This document shows, one piece after another, positions 28,510 through 38,462 of a stretch of DNA of 64,000 nt. Source of the DNA: Anaeromyxobacter dehalogenans 2CP-1 (GTDB lineage Bacteria > Myxococcota > Myxococcia > Myxococcales > Anaeromyxobacteraceae); assembly GCF_000022145.1 (NCBI RefSeq), contig NC_011891.1:4965330-5029329 (forward strand), written 5' to 3'. Within the stretch, counting starts at the first letter, position 1, and every line of letters begins with the position of its first letter. The notes beneath the pieces are model-generated. The model made no database searches, had not been told where the DNA came from, and saw nothing but the letters and a program-made list of their open reading frames with translations. Position numbers and translations under genes: made by a program.

Positions 28510-28523
28510 GAGGGCGCTGACAA
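28496..28523 (-). promoter_or_regulatory. Promoter for dnaJ
   Basis: On the minus strand TTGTCA (28523-28518) and TATATT (28501-28496) are separated by 16 bases, each matching the sigma-70 consensus at five of six positions. Predicted transcription starts about 25 bases before the ATG. Confidence 0.75.
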
Positions 28524-28586
28524 TTCGCGCTCGGACGGCCGGCGCCGCGCGGCGGGCGGCCGTGCGGGCGATCGCCCGGCGGGTCG

Positions 28587-30416
28587 CTAGCTGGTGCTGC
28601 CGCCCTGCTGCGCGTAGATGGCGTCGGCGATCCGGTACGCCGAGCCCTCCAGGCGCGTCAGCGCGTCCTTGATCGCCGCGGGGTCCACGCCCGGCAGCAC
28701 GGCCTTCAGCGCCTCGAGGTCGGCGCGGATCTCGGCGAGGTCCTCCGCCTTCAGCGCCGAGGCGTACTCCTCCAGGCTCTTCTCGGTCGTGTAGATGAGC
28801 CCCTCGGCGTTGTTCTTGAGGTCCGCCAGCTCCTTCTTCACCCGGTCGTCGGCCTTGTTCGCGTCGGCGTCGCGGATCATCCGCTGGATCTCCTCCTCGG
28901 AGAGGCCCGAGGAGGCGGTGATCCGGATCTGCTGCTGCTTGCCGGTGCCGAGGTCCTTCGCCGACACGTGCACGATGCCGTTCGCGTCGATGTCGAACGT
29001 GACCTCGATCTGCGGCACGCCGCGCGGCGCCGGGGGAATGCCCACCAGCTCGAAGCGCGCCAGCGTCTTGTCGTCGGCCGCCATCTCGCGCTCGCCCTGG
29101 AGCACGTGGACCGAGACGAGCGGCTGGTTGTCCACCGCGGTGGAGAACACCTGCGACTTCTTGCAGGGCACGGTGGTGTTCTTGTCGATGATCTTGGTGA
29201 ACACGCCGCCGGCGGTCTCGACGCCGAGCGACAGCGGCGTCACGTCGAGCAGCAGGACGTCCTTCACCTCGCCCTTCAGCACGCCGCCCTGGATGGCGGC
29301 GCCCACGGCCACCACCTCGTCCGGGTTGACGCCCTTGTGCGGCTCCTTGCCGAAGAAGCGGCGCACCACCTCCTGCACCTTCGGCATGCGCGTCATGCCG
29401 CCGACCAGGATCACCGTGTCGATCTGGCCCACCCCGACGCCGGCGTCCTTGAGCGCGGTCTTGCACGGCCCGATGGTCTTCTCGACCAGGTCGCCGACCA
29501 GCTCCTCCAGCGTGGCGCGGTCGATGGTCTCGGCGAGGTGCTTCGGCCCGGTCGCGTCGGCGGTGATGAACGGGAGGTTCACCTCGGTCTCGCCGGCGCT
29601 GGACAGCTCGTGCTTGGCGCGCTCGGCGGCCTCCTTCAGCCGCTGCAGCGCCATGCGGTCGCGGCGCAGGTCGATGCCGTTCTGCTCCTGGAACCGCTTC
29701 GACAGCCAGTCCATGAGCCGCTGGTCGAAGTCCTCGCCGCCCAGGAACGTGTCGCCGTTCGTGGCCTTCACCTCGAACACGCCCTGGTTCAGCTCCAGGA
29801 TGGTGATGTCGAAGGTGCCGCCGCCGAGGTCGTACACCGCCACCCGCTCCGACTTGCCCGCCTGCTGCTTGTCGATGCCGTAGGCGAGCGCGGCCGCGGT
29901 CGGCTCGTTGATGATGCGCAGCACGTTCAGGCCGGCGATGCGGCCCGCGTCCTTGGTGGCCTGACGCTGGGCGTCGTTGAAGTAGGCCGGGCAGGTGACG
30001 ATCGCCTCGGTGACCGGCTCGCCCAGGTAGTCCTCGGCGGTCTGCCGCATCCGCCCGAGCACCATCGCCGAGACCTCGGCCGGCGAGTAGCCCTTGCCGC
30101 CCACGTCCACCCAGGCGTCGCCGTTCTCGGCGGGCACGATGCGGTAGGGCACCAGCCCCGCCGACCGCTGCACCTCGGGGTCCTCGAACTTGCGGCCGAT
30201 GAGCCGCTTCACCACGTAGACGGTGGACTCGGGGTTCGTGATCGCCTGCCGCTTCGCGATCTGGCCGACCAGCCGCTCTCCACCGTCGGTGAACGCGACC
30301 ATGGACGGCGTGGTGCGCGATCCCTCGCTGTTCGGGATCACCACCACCTCGCCGCCCTCCATCACCGAAACGCAGCTGTTGGTGGTCCCGAGGTCGATGC
30401 CGATGACCTTGCTCAT
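28587..30416 (-). CDS. dnaK: Chaperone DnaK (Hsp70)
   Basis: ATP-driven Hsp70 chaperone. The 609-residue protein starts [16 protein letters not shown] (phosphate-binding loop), has [15 protein letters not shown] and [11 protein letters not shown] in the ATPase domain (1-380), and the linker [11 protein letters not shown]. The substrate-binding domain is followed by a helical lid. The C-terminus is a little short (ends AQQGGSTS) compared with about 635 residues in E. coli, lacking the long acidic disordered tail. It starts 36 bases after grpE and is probably cotranscribed with it. Confidence 0.98.
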   Translation of the reverse strand: MSKVIGIDLGTTNSCVSVMEGGEVVVIPNSEGSRTTPSMVAFTDGGERLVGQIAKRQAITNPESTVYVVKRLIGRKFEDPEVQRSAGLVPYRIVPAENGDAWVDVGGKGYSPAEVSAMVLGRMRQTAEDYLGEPVTEAIVTCPAYFNDAQRQATKDAGRIAGLNVLRIINEPTAAALAYGIDKQQAGKSERVAVYDLGGGTFDITILELNQGVFEVKATNGDTFLGGEDFDQRLMDWLSKRFQEQNGIDLRRDRMALQRLKEAAERAKHELSSAGETEVNLPFITADATGPKHLAETIDRATLEELVGDLVEKTIGPCKTALKDAGVGVGQIDTVILVGGMTRMPKVQEVVRRFFGKEPHKGVNPDEVVAVGAAIQGGVLKGEVKDVLLLDVTPLSLGVETAGGVFTKIIDKNTTVPCKKSQVFSTAVDNQPLVSVHVLQGEREMAADDKTLARFELVGIPPAPRGVPQIEVTFDIDANGIVHVSAKDLGTGKQQQIRITASSGLSEEEIQRMIRDADANKADDRVKKELADLKNNAEGLIYTTEKSLEEYASALKAEDLAEIRADLEALKAVLPGVDPAAIKDALTRLEGSAYRIADAIYAQQGGSTS

Positions 30417-30452
30417 CTGGTGGGCTCCGGCTTCCGTCGTGCGGGGCGGCCG

Positions 30453-31187
30453 CTACTCCGGGCCGGCCTCGCCGTCCGCCGGCGGCGGCGCGGCCGGCGG
30501 GGGCGCGACGGCGACCCCGACCATGGCGGGCCGGACCAGCCGGTCGTTGAGGGTGAACCCGCGCGCGTGCTCGAGCACCACCGTGCCCGGCGCCGCGTCC
30601 GCGGTGGGGACCTGCATGAGCGCCTCGTGCACCGCCGGGTCGAACGGCTGGCCCATGGCGGAGAAGCCCTTCACGCCGTGCTTCGCGAGCGCCTGCTCCA
30701 GGGTCGAGCGCACCATCCGCACGCCCTTCGCGACCACGTCGTCCTCCGGCGCCGCGGCGAGCGCGCGATCGAGGCCGTCCAGCGCCGGGAGCAGGTCCTT
30801 CAGGATCCGCTCGTTCCCGAACTTCTGGACCTCGTCGCGCTCGCGGGCCGCCCGCTTCTTCGCGTTCTCGAGGTCGGCGGCGGCGCGGAGCAGCCGGTCG
30901 TGCTCGTCCTTCAGCCGCTCCAGCGTCTCGCGCGCCTTCGTCTGCGAGAGGTCGAGCTGGGCCTCGAGGAGCTGCACCCGGGCGGCGAGCGCCGCCGGAT
31001 CGCCCGGCGCGGCGCTGGCGTCCTCGGCCCCGGGCGTGATCTCGACGCCGGGCTCGCCCGCCGCGGCGGGCTGGCCGGCGGAGGCCTCCTCGCCGTGCGA
31101 GATGCGCTCCACCGAGCGGAGCGCCTCCTCGACCGCGTTCGCGGGGATGTCCGCCTGGAACGCGCCTTTTTCGTGGCTCTCTGCCAT
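30453..31187 (-). CDS. grpE: Nucleotide exchange factor GrpE
   Basis: Releases ADP from DnaK. The 244-residue protein has an Ala/Glu-rich N-terminal extension (1-70), a long coiled coil (about 70-145, [19 protein letters not shown]), and the C-terminal beta-wing with [20 protein letters not shown] and [20 protein letters not shown]. It is longer than the usual 190-200 residues because of both the N-terminal extension and a Pro/Ala tail. It is followed by dnaK and preceded by hrcA with a 144-base gap. Confidence 0.95.
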   Translation of the reverse strand: MAESHEKGAFQADIPANAVEEALRSVERISHGEEASAGQPAAAGEPGVEITPGAEDASAAPGDPAALAARVQLLEAQLDLSQTKARETLERLKDEHDRLLRAAADLENAKKRAARERDEVQKFGNERILKDLLPALDGLDRALAAAPEDDVVAKGVRMVRSTLEQALAKHGVKGFSAMGQPFDPAVHEALMQVPTADAAPGTVVLEHARGFTLNDRLVRPAMVGVAVAPPPAAPPPADGEAGPE

Positions 31188-31251
31188 CGCCTCTTTCGCC
31201 GTGATCGAGCGGAGTTGCGGCCCGGAGGGCCCCCGGACCGGGAGCCCGCAT

Positions 31252-31280
31252 CATGGCACGCGGGCGCCGCCGCGAACAAG
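31252..31280 (-). promoter_or_regulatory. Weak promoter candidate upstream of grpE
   Basis: In the hrcA-grpE gap the minus strand reads CTTGTTC, then after about 18 bases CATGAT. This might be a sigma-70 or heat-shock-type promoter for grpE-dnaK. The match is weak and no CIRCE element accompanies it. Confidence 0.25.
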
Positions 31281-31331
31281 GCGATCCGCCCGCAGCCGGG
31301 GCGCGCCGCGACGGCCCCGGCGGGGGTTTGC

Positions 31332-32393
31332 TCAGCCGCCCTCGGACAGGGCCGCGAGCGCGCGGGAGATCTGCCGCGCGGTGAGGTCCACGAGCGGGAT
31401 GACCCGCGCGTAGTTCATGCGCGTCGGACCCACCACCGCCAGCGTGCCGAGCACGCGGTCCCCGCGGCCGTAGGGCGCGGCCACCACCGACACGTCCGGC
31501 ACGGTCGCGAACTCGCTCTCCGCGCCGATGAAGATCTGGACCTCCTGCGCGGTGAGCACGCGGTCCAGCACGCGCAGGATCCGGTCCTTCTCGGCGAAGC
31601 CGCGCAGGAGCGCGCGGGCCTTCTGCACGTCGGAGAACTCGGGCGCGTCGAGGAAGCTCGACTCGCCCTCCATCACCACCTTCTCCACCCCGGTCCCGGC
31701 GAACGACTGCTCGGCCAGCACGAGCGCCTTCTGCAGCAGGTCGTGCAGCGCGCTCTGGTCGGCGCGCATGTCGGTGAGGATGGCCGCGCGCAGCGCCGCC
31801 AGCTCCGCGGCGTCGGCGCGGGCGTGCAGCTTCTCGTTCAGGTAGGCCGCGGCCCGCTCCAGCTCCGCCGGCTCCATGGCGAATTCGAGCTGCACCAGCT
31901 TGTTCGTGACGATCCCGGCCTCGGACACGAACACCACCAGCACCCGGTTCTCGCGCAGGCGCACGAACTCGAGCTGGCGCACCGGGTCGGCCTGCGGCCG
32001 CGGCGTCGTGACCACGCCCGCGTGGTGCGAGAGCGAGTGGAGCAGGTCGGCGGTGCCCTCGATGAGCGAGGACACGTCCGGCGCGGCCTGGGCCAGCCGC
32101 TCGATCCGGTCGCGGTCGGCCACGCTGGGCGGCCGCACCTTCAGCATGGTGTCCACGAAGAGCCGGTAGCCGCGCTCGGTGGGGATCCGGCCCGAGGACG
32201 CGTGCGGCTTCTCGAGGAAGCCGAGCGCCTCGAGGTCCGCCATCACGCTCCGCACCGTGGCCGGCGACCACTCCAGCTCATGGCGCGAGAGCAGCGGCTG
32301 GCTCGCGACCGGCTCCCCGGTGTGGATGTAGTCCTGGACCAGCGCGCGGAGGATCTCGCGCTCCCGCCTGTCCAGCTCGTCCGCCGAGGCCAT
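31332..32393 (-). CDS. hrcA: Heat-inducible transcription repressor HrcA
   Basis: Represses class I heat-shock genes by binding CIRCE operators. The 353-residue protein has the N-terminal winged helix ([62 protein letters not shown]). A GAF-like dimerisation domain follows, with [17 protein letters not shown] near the end. ATG 32393 fits the family start. It lies 14 bases after the TPR-lipoprotein stop and shares that gene's promoter. No CIRCE-like sequence was found anywhere near hrcA, grpE, dnaK or dnaJ. Confidence 0.97.
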   Translation of the reverse strand: MASADELDRREREILRALVQDYIHTGEPVASQPLLSRHELEWSPATVRSVMADLEALGFLEKPHASSGRIPTERGYRLFVDTMLKVRPPSVADRDRIERLAQAAPDVSSLIEGTADLLHSLSHHAGVVTTPRPQADPVRQLEFVRLRENRVLVVFVSEAGIVTNKLVQLEFAMEPAELERAAAYLNEKLHARADAAELAALRAAILTDMRADQSALHDLLQKALVLAEQSFAGTGVEKVVMEGESSFLDAPEFSDVQKARALLRGFAEKDRILRVLDRVLTAQEVQIFIGAESEFATVPDVSVVAAPYGRGDRVLGTLAVVGPTRMNYARVIPLVDLTARQISRALAALSEGG

Positions 32394-32407
32394 CGCCGTG
32401 TCCGCGT

Positions 32408-33115
32408 CTACTCGCCCGCGAGGTGCCGCTGCGCCGCCCCGGCCAGCACCGGGAACCGCCCCTGCGACAGCTCCCGCCAGCGGGCCGCCGCGCCGGCCGG
32501 GTCGCCCGCCTGCTCGGCGAGCAGGGCCTCGAGGTGCACGCGCTCCTCGGCGTAGACGTAAGCGAAGCCGGCCCGCGCCGCACCGCCCGCGTCGAGCCTG
32601 AGCGCCTCGCGGAGCGCCGCGCGGGCGCCCGCCAGGTCGCCGCGCGCGTCGGCCAGGATGGCGAGCGCGTACCACGGCCCCGGGCGAGCCGGATCGAGGT
32701 CGCGAGCGGTCTCGAGGTGCGCCTGCGCCGCGGGCAGGTAGCCCTCGAGCGCGTACAGCTCGCCGAGGTTGACCAGGGCGGCCTGCTGCTCGGGCGGGCT
32801 GCCGGTGGACACCACCTCGTCGAGCAGCCGGCGGGCCGCGTCGGGGTGGCCTTCCACGAGGTAGGAGACGGCGAGGTCGTTCAGCGCGCCGAGCTGGTCG
32901 GGGCTCGCGTCGAGGGCCGCCTCGAAGGACGCGCGCGCCGCGGCCACCTCGCCGGCGCGCAGCCGCTCCGCGCCGCCCGACGCCGCCGTCGCGAGCGTCG
33001 ACACGAGCGGCGCCGCGTCCTCGCTCGGGCGCGGCTCCTCCGCCCCGCCGCAGGCGGCGAGCAGCAGGGCGACGAGCGCCGCGGAGGATGCGAGGCGTGG
33101 ATGCGGGTACCGCAC
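32408..33115 (-). CDS. TPR-repeat lipoprotein
   Basis: A 235-residue predicted outer-membrane or periplasmic lipoprotein. The signal peptide ends with lipobox LAAC (Cys about 22), and residues 55-230 are TPR helices ([60 protein letters not shown]). TPR lipoproteins of this size act as assembly scaffolds; the client is unknown. Start GTG 33115 has AGAGGGA upstream. It is first in an operon with hrcA. Confidence 0.85.
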   Translation of the reverse strand: MRYPHPRLASSAALVALLLAACGGAEEPRPSEDAAPLVSTLATAASGGAERLRAGEVAAARASFEAALDASPDQLGALNDLAVSYLVEGHPDAARRLLDEVVSTGSPPEQQAALVNLGELYALEGYLPAAQAHLETARDLDPARPGPWYALAILADARGDLAGARAALREALRLDAGGAARAGFAYVYAEERVHLEALLAEQAGDPAGAAARWRELSQGRFPVLAGAAQRHLAGE

Positions 33116-33150
33116 GGGGTCCCTCTGCCAGCAGTCGAGGATCGCGTCCG

Positions 33151-33179
33151 AGTGTACCGGCCGCCTCCGGGTGGATCAA
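33151..33179 (-). promoter_or_regulatory. Promoter for the TPR lipoprotein-hrcA operon
   Basis: TTGATC (33179-33174) and TACACT (33156-33151) with 17-base spacing on the minus strand, about 35 bases before the GTG. The rest of the 350-base gap to mfd (33180-33467) is GC-rich with no further recognisable element. Confidence 0.6.
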
Positions 33180-33467
33180 GGAACGGCCGCGTCCCGCGAG
33201 CGCGCGTCCTGCCGCGGGCTTACACTATTTCCGCGGTGGGCGCCGGGCGCGACGAGGATCGGCGCGGGCGCACCTCCGAAGTCCCCGGCCGGTGACGCGG
33301 CCCCGCGACCTCGGGGGTGCGGGCGCGGCGAAGGTCGATCGCAGCCCGGCGCCTCCGCTTCCTGCCGCAGACGGGCGGCGCCGCGTCCGCCCCATCCCAC
33401 CCCGCGCCGGCCCGCCGCGCCGCGCCCGTCGCCGTTCGTCGTGACAGCACCCGCCCGCGCCCCTAAG

Positions 33468-36400
33468 ATGCCGCCCGCTCCGAGCCCCACCATGACCGCA
33501 GCATCAGGAGAGACCCCGGGCGCGAGCGCGCGCGATCGCGTGCGCCGCGCCCTCGAGGAGAAGCGCCGCGCCGACGTCACCGGCCTGGTCGGGGCCGCGC
33601 GCGGCCTCCTCATCCGCGACCTGCTCGCCCCGGGTCCGGGCCGCGCCCGCTCGGTGCTGGCGGTGGCGGCGGACGAGGAGGAGGCGGACGCGCTCGCGCG
33701 CGACCTCGCCTTCTTCCTGGGCGAGGGGGCCGTGCTCCGCGTCCCCGCCGACGCGGTGCTCCCCTACGACGACCTCTCACCCGACCGCGGCGTGGAGATG
33801 GAGCGGCTCGCCGCGCTGGCGCGCCTGCACCTCGCCCCGGAGCAGGCGAAGGCGGTGGTGGTCTCGGCCCGCGCGCTGGCGCGGCGCACCGTGCCGCGCC
33901 GGGTGTTCGAGGCCGGCTCGGATCTGCTCGGCAAGGGCGTCGAGGTGGATCGCGAGGCGCTCGCCGCGAAGCTCGTGCTGCTCGGCTTCGCCCGCACGCC
34001 GCTCGTGGAGGACCCGGGCACGTTCGCGGTGCGCGGCGGCATCGTGGACCTGTGGAGCCCCGCCGACCCGAAGCCGGTCCGGCTCGAGTTCTTCGGCGAC
34101 GAGATCGAGAGCTGCCGCGCGTTCGACCCGTCCACCCAGCGCAGCGAGGGCGACGTGGAGGAGGTGCTGCTCTGCCCCTCGCGCGAGGCGCTCTTCACCG
34201 AGGAGGGCAAGGAGGCCGCCAAGACCGCGGTGCGCGAGGCCGCCGAGCGGGTGAACCGGCCCACCTCGCGCGTGCGCGAGGTGCTCGACGCCATCGACGC
34301 CGGCACGCCGTTCTTCGGCCTCGAGGCGCTCCTGCCCGGCTTCCACCCGGGCGGCCTCGGCACGCTGTTCGACTACCTGCCGGCCGGCGCCGCGGTCTAC
34401 GTGGACGGGGTGGCCGCGGTGGAGGACGCGCTCGCGGAGCTCGACGAGGCGCTGGCCCGCGAGCACGCCGCCGCGCTGAAGCGCGAGGAGCTGGTGCTGC
34501 CGCCGGCGGCGCACTTCCTCCCCGGCGCCGAGGCCCGCGCGCGCGCGCTGGCGCTGCCGACGGTGGTCCGGCACCGGGTCTGGCTCGGCACCGAGGAGCC
34601 CATCCGCTACGCGCTCGAGGAGACCGCCGGCATCCGCGGGGAGATCGAGGGCGCGCACGGCGAGGAGGGCGCGCTCGCCCCGCTCACCCGGCGCCTGGAG
34701 GACTGGCGCAAGCGCGGGATCGCGGCGGTGGTGGCGGCCGGGACCGCCTCGGCCTCCGAGCGGCTCCGCCGCCTGCTCGAGGACCGGCGCCAGCAGTCGC
34801 GCGTCCACACCGGCCCGCCCGGCGCGCCCCGCGAGATCTACGACCCGGCGGTGCACGTGCACGTCTTCGCCGGCGAGATCTCGGCCGGCTTCGTGGACGC
34901 CGGCGCCGGCCTGGCGGTCGTCTCCGACGAGGAGATCTTCGGCCGCCGCGTGCGCAAGAAGGCGCGCCGCGCCGCGGAGGAGAACGCGTTCGCCGCGGCG
35001 TTCCGCGAGCTGAACGAGGGCGACCTGGTGGTGCACGTCGAGCACGGCATCGCCCGCTACCTCGGCCTCACCAAGATGCAGATCCGCGGGGTGGAGGGCG
35101 ACTTCCTCGTCCTCGCCTACGACGGCGCCGACCGGCTCTACCTGCCGGTCGCGAAGCTGCGGCAGGTGCAGAAGTTCACCGGCGCGTCGCCCGAGACGAT
35201 CCGGCTCGACAAGCTGGGCGGCAGCTCCTTCGCGCTCCGCAAGGCGCGCGTGAAGGAGCAGCTCCTCAAGATGGCCGCCGAGCTGCTCGACATCTACGCC
35301 GCCAGGGCTGCCCACCCGGGCTTCGCGTACCCGGAGCCGGACCAGCTGTTCCGCGAGTTCGAGGCGGAGTTTCCCTGGGAGGAGACGCCCGACCAGGCGA
35401 AGGCCATCGAGGACGTGGTCCGCGACATGCGCAAGGGCCGCCAGGGCCCGGCCGCGGCAGCGCCCATGGACCGGCTGGTCTGCGGCGACGTGGGCTACGG
35501 CAAGACCGAGGTGGCGATGCGCGCCGCCATGCTGGCGGTGCTGGCGAAGAAGCAGGTGGCGGTGCTCGTCCCCACCACCGTGCTCGCGGCGCAGCACGAG
35601 CGCACCTTCCGCGAGCGGTTCAAGGGCTATCCGGTGCGCATCGAGGCGGTCTCGCGCATGCGCACCTCCGACGAGGTGAAGCACGCGCTGAAGGCCGCCG
35701 CCGACGGCAAGGTGGACATCCTCGTCGGCACGCACCGGCTGCTCGCCGCCGACGTCTCGTTCAAGGACCTGGGCCTGGTGGTGGTGGACGAGGAGCAGCG
35801 CTTCGGGGTCGCGCACAAGGAGCGCCTGAAGAAGCTGCGCAGGCTCGTCGACGTGCTCACGCTCACCGCCACGCCCATCCCCCGCACCCTGCACATGAGC
35901 CTCGCCGGCGTGCGCGACCTCTCCATCATCGCGACGCCGCCCGAGGACCGCCGCGCCATCCGCACGTTCGTGATGAAGTTCGACCCGGCCGCGGTGAAGG
36001 AGGCGATCGAGACCGAGCTGAAGCGCGGCGGGCAGGTGTTCTTCGTCCACAACCGCGTCCGCTCGATCCACGCCATGCAGCGCTTCCTGAACGAGCTCGT
36101 GCCGAAGGCGCGGGTGGGCGTCGCGCACGGCCAGATGGGCGAGGGGAAGCTCGAGCACGTCATGACGCAGTTCGTGGACAAGGAGCTCGACGTGCTCCTC
36201 GCCACCAGCATCATCGAGTCCGGCCTCGACATCCCCAGCGCGAACACCATCATCGTGAACCGCGCGGATCACTTCGGCCTGGCGCAGCTCTACCAGATCC
36301 GCGGCCGCGTCGGCCGGAGCCGCGAGCGCGCCTACGCGTACCTGCTCGTGCCGGCGCGGCGCCCGGTCACGAAGGACGCGCAGAAGCGGCTCGAGGTGCT

Positions 36401-37193
36401 GCAGCGCTTCAGCGAGCTCGGCGCGGGCTTCAAGATCGCGAGCCACGACCTCGAGCTCCGCGGCGCCGGCAACCTGCTCGGCAAGGACCAGTCCGGCCAG
36501 ATCGAGGCGGTGGGCTTCGAGCTGTACCAGGAGCTGCTCGACGAGGCGGTGCGCGAGCTGAAGGGCGAGGCGCCGCGCGAGGAGATCGACCCGGACGTGC
36601 AGCTCCCGGTGCCGGCGTTCATCCCCGACCCGTACATGCCGGACGTCCACCAGCGGCTGTTCTTCTACAAGCGGCTGGCGCAGGCCTCCACCGACGAGGA
36701 CCTCGACGAGGTCCGCGCCGAGATGGTGGACCGCTGCGGCGACCCGCCGGACGAGGTGGACGCGCTGTTCGAGGTGATGGCGGTGAAGGTCCGGCTGCGC
36801 GCGCTGCGCATCCGCGCGCTCGAGACCGGGCCCGGGCGGCTCGTGCTCACGCTGGGCGAGTCGGCCGCGCTCGACCCGTTCCAGCTCGCGAAGCACGTGC
36901 AGGCCTCGGCCGGCGCGCTCCGGCTCACCCCGGACATGAAGCTCGTGGCGCAGCTCGGCGGGCCGCCCGCCGCGAAGGCGGCCGCGGCGCGCCCGGCGAA
37001 GGGCGCCGCCGTCCGGCAGAGCCCGCGCCAGGCTGCGGCACAGCGCCGCGTCGCGGCCGACGCCGCCCGCAGGGCCCAGCCGCCGCCGGCCGCGCCGCCG
37101 TCGCCGGCGATGCAGGCCGCGAACGGCCGCGAGCTGCTGCAGGCCGTGCGCGTGGTGCTCGCCGGGCTGGCGCGCTGCGCGCGCCCGGAGTGA
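33468..37193 (+). CDS. mfd: Transcription-repair coupling factor
   Basis: Removes stalled RNA polymerase and recruits UvrA. The 1241-residue protein has the UvrB-homology module (30-400), the RNA-polymerase interaction domain (GDLVVHVEHGIARYLGL, about 515-590), and the RecG-like motor with GDVGYGKTEVAMRAA, DEEQRFG and TATPIPRTLHMS. The TRG region follows (RGRVGRSRERAYAYLL), then a C-terminal UvrA-binding domain. An Ala/Pro/Arg-rich tail of about 80 residues makes it longer than the usual 1150. The start is uncertain: ATG 33468 or ATG 33492; neither has a good ribosome-binding site. Confidence 0.97.
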   Translation: MPPAPSPTMTAASGETPGASARDRVRRALEEKRRADVTGLVGAARGLLIRDLLAPGPGRARSVLAVAADEEEADALARDLAFFLGEGAVLRVPADAVLPYDDLSPDRGVEMERLAALARLHLAPEQAKAVVVSARALARRTVPRRVFEAGSDLLGKGVEVDREALAAKLVLLGFARTPLVEDPGTFAVRGGIVDLWSPADPKPVRLEFFGDEIESCRAFDPSTQRSEGDVEEVLLCPSREALFTEEGKEAAKTAVREAAERVNRPTSRVREVLDAIDAGTPFFGLEALLPGFHPGGLGTLFDYLPAGAAVYVDGVAAVEDALAELDEALAREHAAALKREELVLPPAAHFLPGAEARARALALPTVVRHRVWLGTEEPIRYALEETAGIRGEIEGAHGEEGALAPLTRRLEDWRKRGIAAVVAAGTASASERLRRLLEDRRQQSRVHTGPPGAPREIYDPAVHVHVFAGEISAGFVDAGAGLAVVSDEEIFGRRVRKKARRAAEENAFAAAFRELNEGDLVVHVEHGIARYLGLTKMQIRGVEGDFLVLAYDGADRLYLPVAKLRQVQKFTGASPETIRLDKLGGSSFALRKARVKEQLLKMAAELLDIYAARAAHPGFAYPEPDQLFREFEAEFPWEETPDQAKAIEDVVRDMRKGRQGPAAAAPMDRLVCGDVGYGKTEVAMRAAMLAVLAKKQVAVLVPTTVLAAQHERTFRERFKGYPVRIEAVSRMRTSDEVKHALKAAADGKVDILVGTHRLLAADVSFKDLGLVVVDEEQRFGVAHKERLKKLRRLVDVLTLTATPIPRTLHMSLAGVRDLSIIATPPEDRRAIRTFVMKFDPAAVKEAIETELKRGGQVFFVHNRVRSIHAMQRFLNELVPKARVGVAHGQMGEGKLEHVMTQFVDKELDVLLATSIIESGLDIPSANTIIVNRADHFGLAQLYQIRGRVGRSRERAYAYLLVPARRPVTKDAQKRLEVLQRFSELGAGFKIASHDLELRGAGNLLGKDQSGQIEAVGFELYQELLDEAVRELKGEAPREEIDPDVQLPVPAFIPDPYMPDVHQRLFFYKRLAQASTDEDLDEVRAEMVDRCGDPPDEVDALFEVMAVKVRLRALRIRALETGPGRLVLTLGESAALDPFQLAKHVQASAGALRLTPDMKLVAQLGGPPAAKAAAARPAKGAAVRQSPRQAAAQRRVAADAARRAQPPPAAPPSPAMQAANGRELLQAVRVVLAGLARCARPE

Positions 37194-37396
37194 GGGTCCG
37201 GCGGGCTCCAAGCAGGCGGGGGCACGCCGGATTTCCGGGTGGCCGGGCGGGCCGGCGCGTCCTTGATCGCCGCCCCGTTCCGTGCTCTTTTCTGCGGCTC
37301 GGAAAGCGCGCGCTCCGCTGCTCGCCGGGGGGAACACGGCAGGCGCCCCGCGCGTTCGCACCCACGGTCCTTTTCCCACCTCAAGGAGCATCGACC

Positions 37397-38461
37397 ATGC
37401 TGCGTCGCATCGTCCTCCTCGGCCTCGTCGCGCTGGCGGCCACCGCCTGCCAGCCCGGGTCGAAGGACTCGAAGAAGTCCGGCCCCGCCGTCGCCACCGG
37501 CAACGGCTTCACCATCACCGCCGGCGAGCTGAAGGCGCGCCTCGACGAGCAGTCGCCGTTCATCCGCGCCCGCTACTCCACGCTCGAGCGCAAGAAGGAG
37601 TTCCTCGACAACCTGATCCGGTTCGAGGTGCTGGCGCGCGAGGCCGAGCGGCAGGGCCTGGCGAACGACCCCGACGTCCAGCTCACGCTGAAGAAGGTGA
37701 TGGTCCAGAAGCTCGTCCAGAAGAACTTCCAGGACGCGAACGGCGCCGCCGCCGAGGCGCTGCCGGAGGCCGACCTGCAGAAGTACTACGACGAGCACAA
37801 GGCCGAGTACTACCGGCCGCGCCGCGTGCGCCTCGCCGCCATCGTGTGGAACGCGCCCGCCGGCAGCCCCGAGCGCGCCGCGAAGGTCGCGCTGGCGAAG
37901 AAGGCGCTCGCGAAGCTGAAGGCGGAGGAGAAGAAGAACACGCTCGCCTTCGCGCAGCTCGTGAACGAGTTCTCCGAGGACGCGGTCAGCAAGGCCACCG
38001 CCGGCGACCTCGGCTTCAAGTCGCGCGAGGACCTCGAGAAGGCGTACTCGAAGGAGTTCGCCGACGTCACCTTCAACCTGCAGCCCGGCGCGACCAGCGG
38101 CGTCCTCGAGACCGCGAACGCCGTCTACCTGGTGAAGGGCACCGGCGAGCAGGACGAGCTGAACCGGACGTTCGAGCAGGTGAAGGCGCAGATCCAGACC
38201 AAGCTCTATCGCGAGAAGAAGACCAAGGAGTTCGACGGGTGGCTGAAGAAGCTGCGCGACGACGCCAAGGTCAGCATCGACGAGAAGGCGCTCGAGGCGG
38301 TGGAGGTCTCGGCCGCCGCGCCGGCCGGCATGGGCGGCATGCCCGGCATGCCGGGGATGCCCGGCGGCCACGGCCCCATGGGCGCCGGCCCCCGCCCCAT
38401 GGGCGCGCCCGCGCCCGCGCCGGCCGCCGCGCCGGCCCCGGCCCCCGCCCCGGCGAAGTGA
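37397..38461 (+). CDS. Parvulin-like periplasmic foldase lipoprotein, degenerate
   Basis: A 354-residue lipoprotein (signal peptide, lipobox ATAC) in the SurA/PpiC group, with a SurA-like helical N-terminal domain (residues 30-150) and a parvulin-like domain (about 155-265). The catalytic-type residues are poor: the normal HIL strand reads VRLAAIVW and the closing GxHxxKV is ANAVYLVKG, so it is more likely a chaperone than an isomerase. The C-terminal 45 residues are a Met/Gly/Pro then Ala/Pro low-complexity tail (GMPGMPGMPGG). AAGGAG lies 8 bases before the ATG. It is first of three tandem foldase genes. Confidence 0.88.
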   Translation: MLRRIVLLGLVALAATACQPGSKDSKKSGPAVATGNGFTITAGELKARLDEQSPFIRARYSTLERKKEFLDNLIRFEVLAREAERQGLANDPDVQLTLKKVMVQKLVQKNFQDANGAAAEALPEADLQKYYDEHKAEYYRPRRVRLAAIVWNAPAGSPERAAKVALAKKALAKLKAEEKKNTLAFAQLVNEFSEDAVSKATAGDLGFKSREDLEKAYSKEFADVTFNLQPGATSGVLETANAVYLVKGTGEQDELNRTFEQVKAQIQTKLYREKKTKEFDGWLKKLRDDAKVSIDEKALEAVEVSAAAPAGMGGMPGMPGMPGGHGPMGAGPRPMGAPAPAPAAAPAPAPAPAK

Positions 38462-38462
38462 C

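Noticed and set aside
28968..32555. Long plus-strand frame across dnaK-grpE-hrcA
   Set aside because: It is a shadow of three well-conserved minus-strand genes.
37194..37396. Possible promoter upstream of the foldase trio (TTGATC followed by TCTTTT)
   Set aside because: The -10 match is too weak to list, though the 200-base gap suggests a promoter exists.
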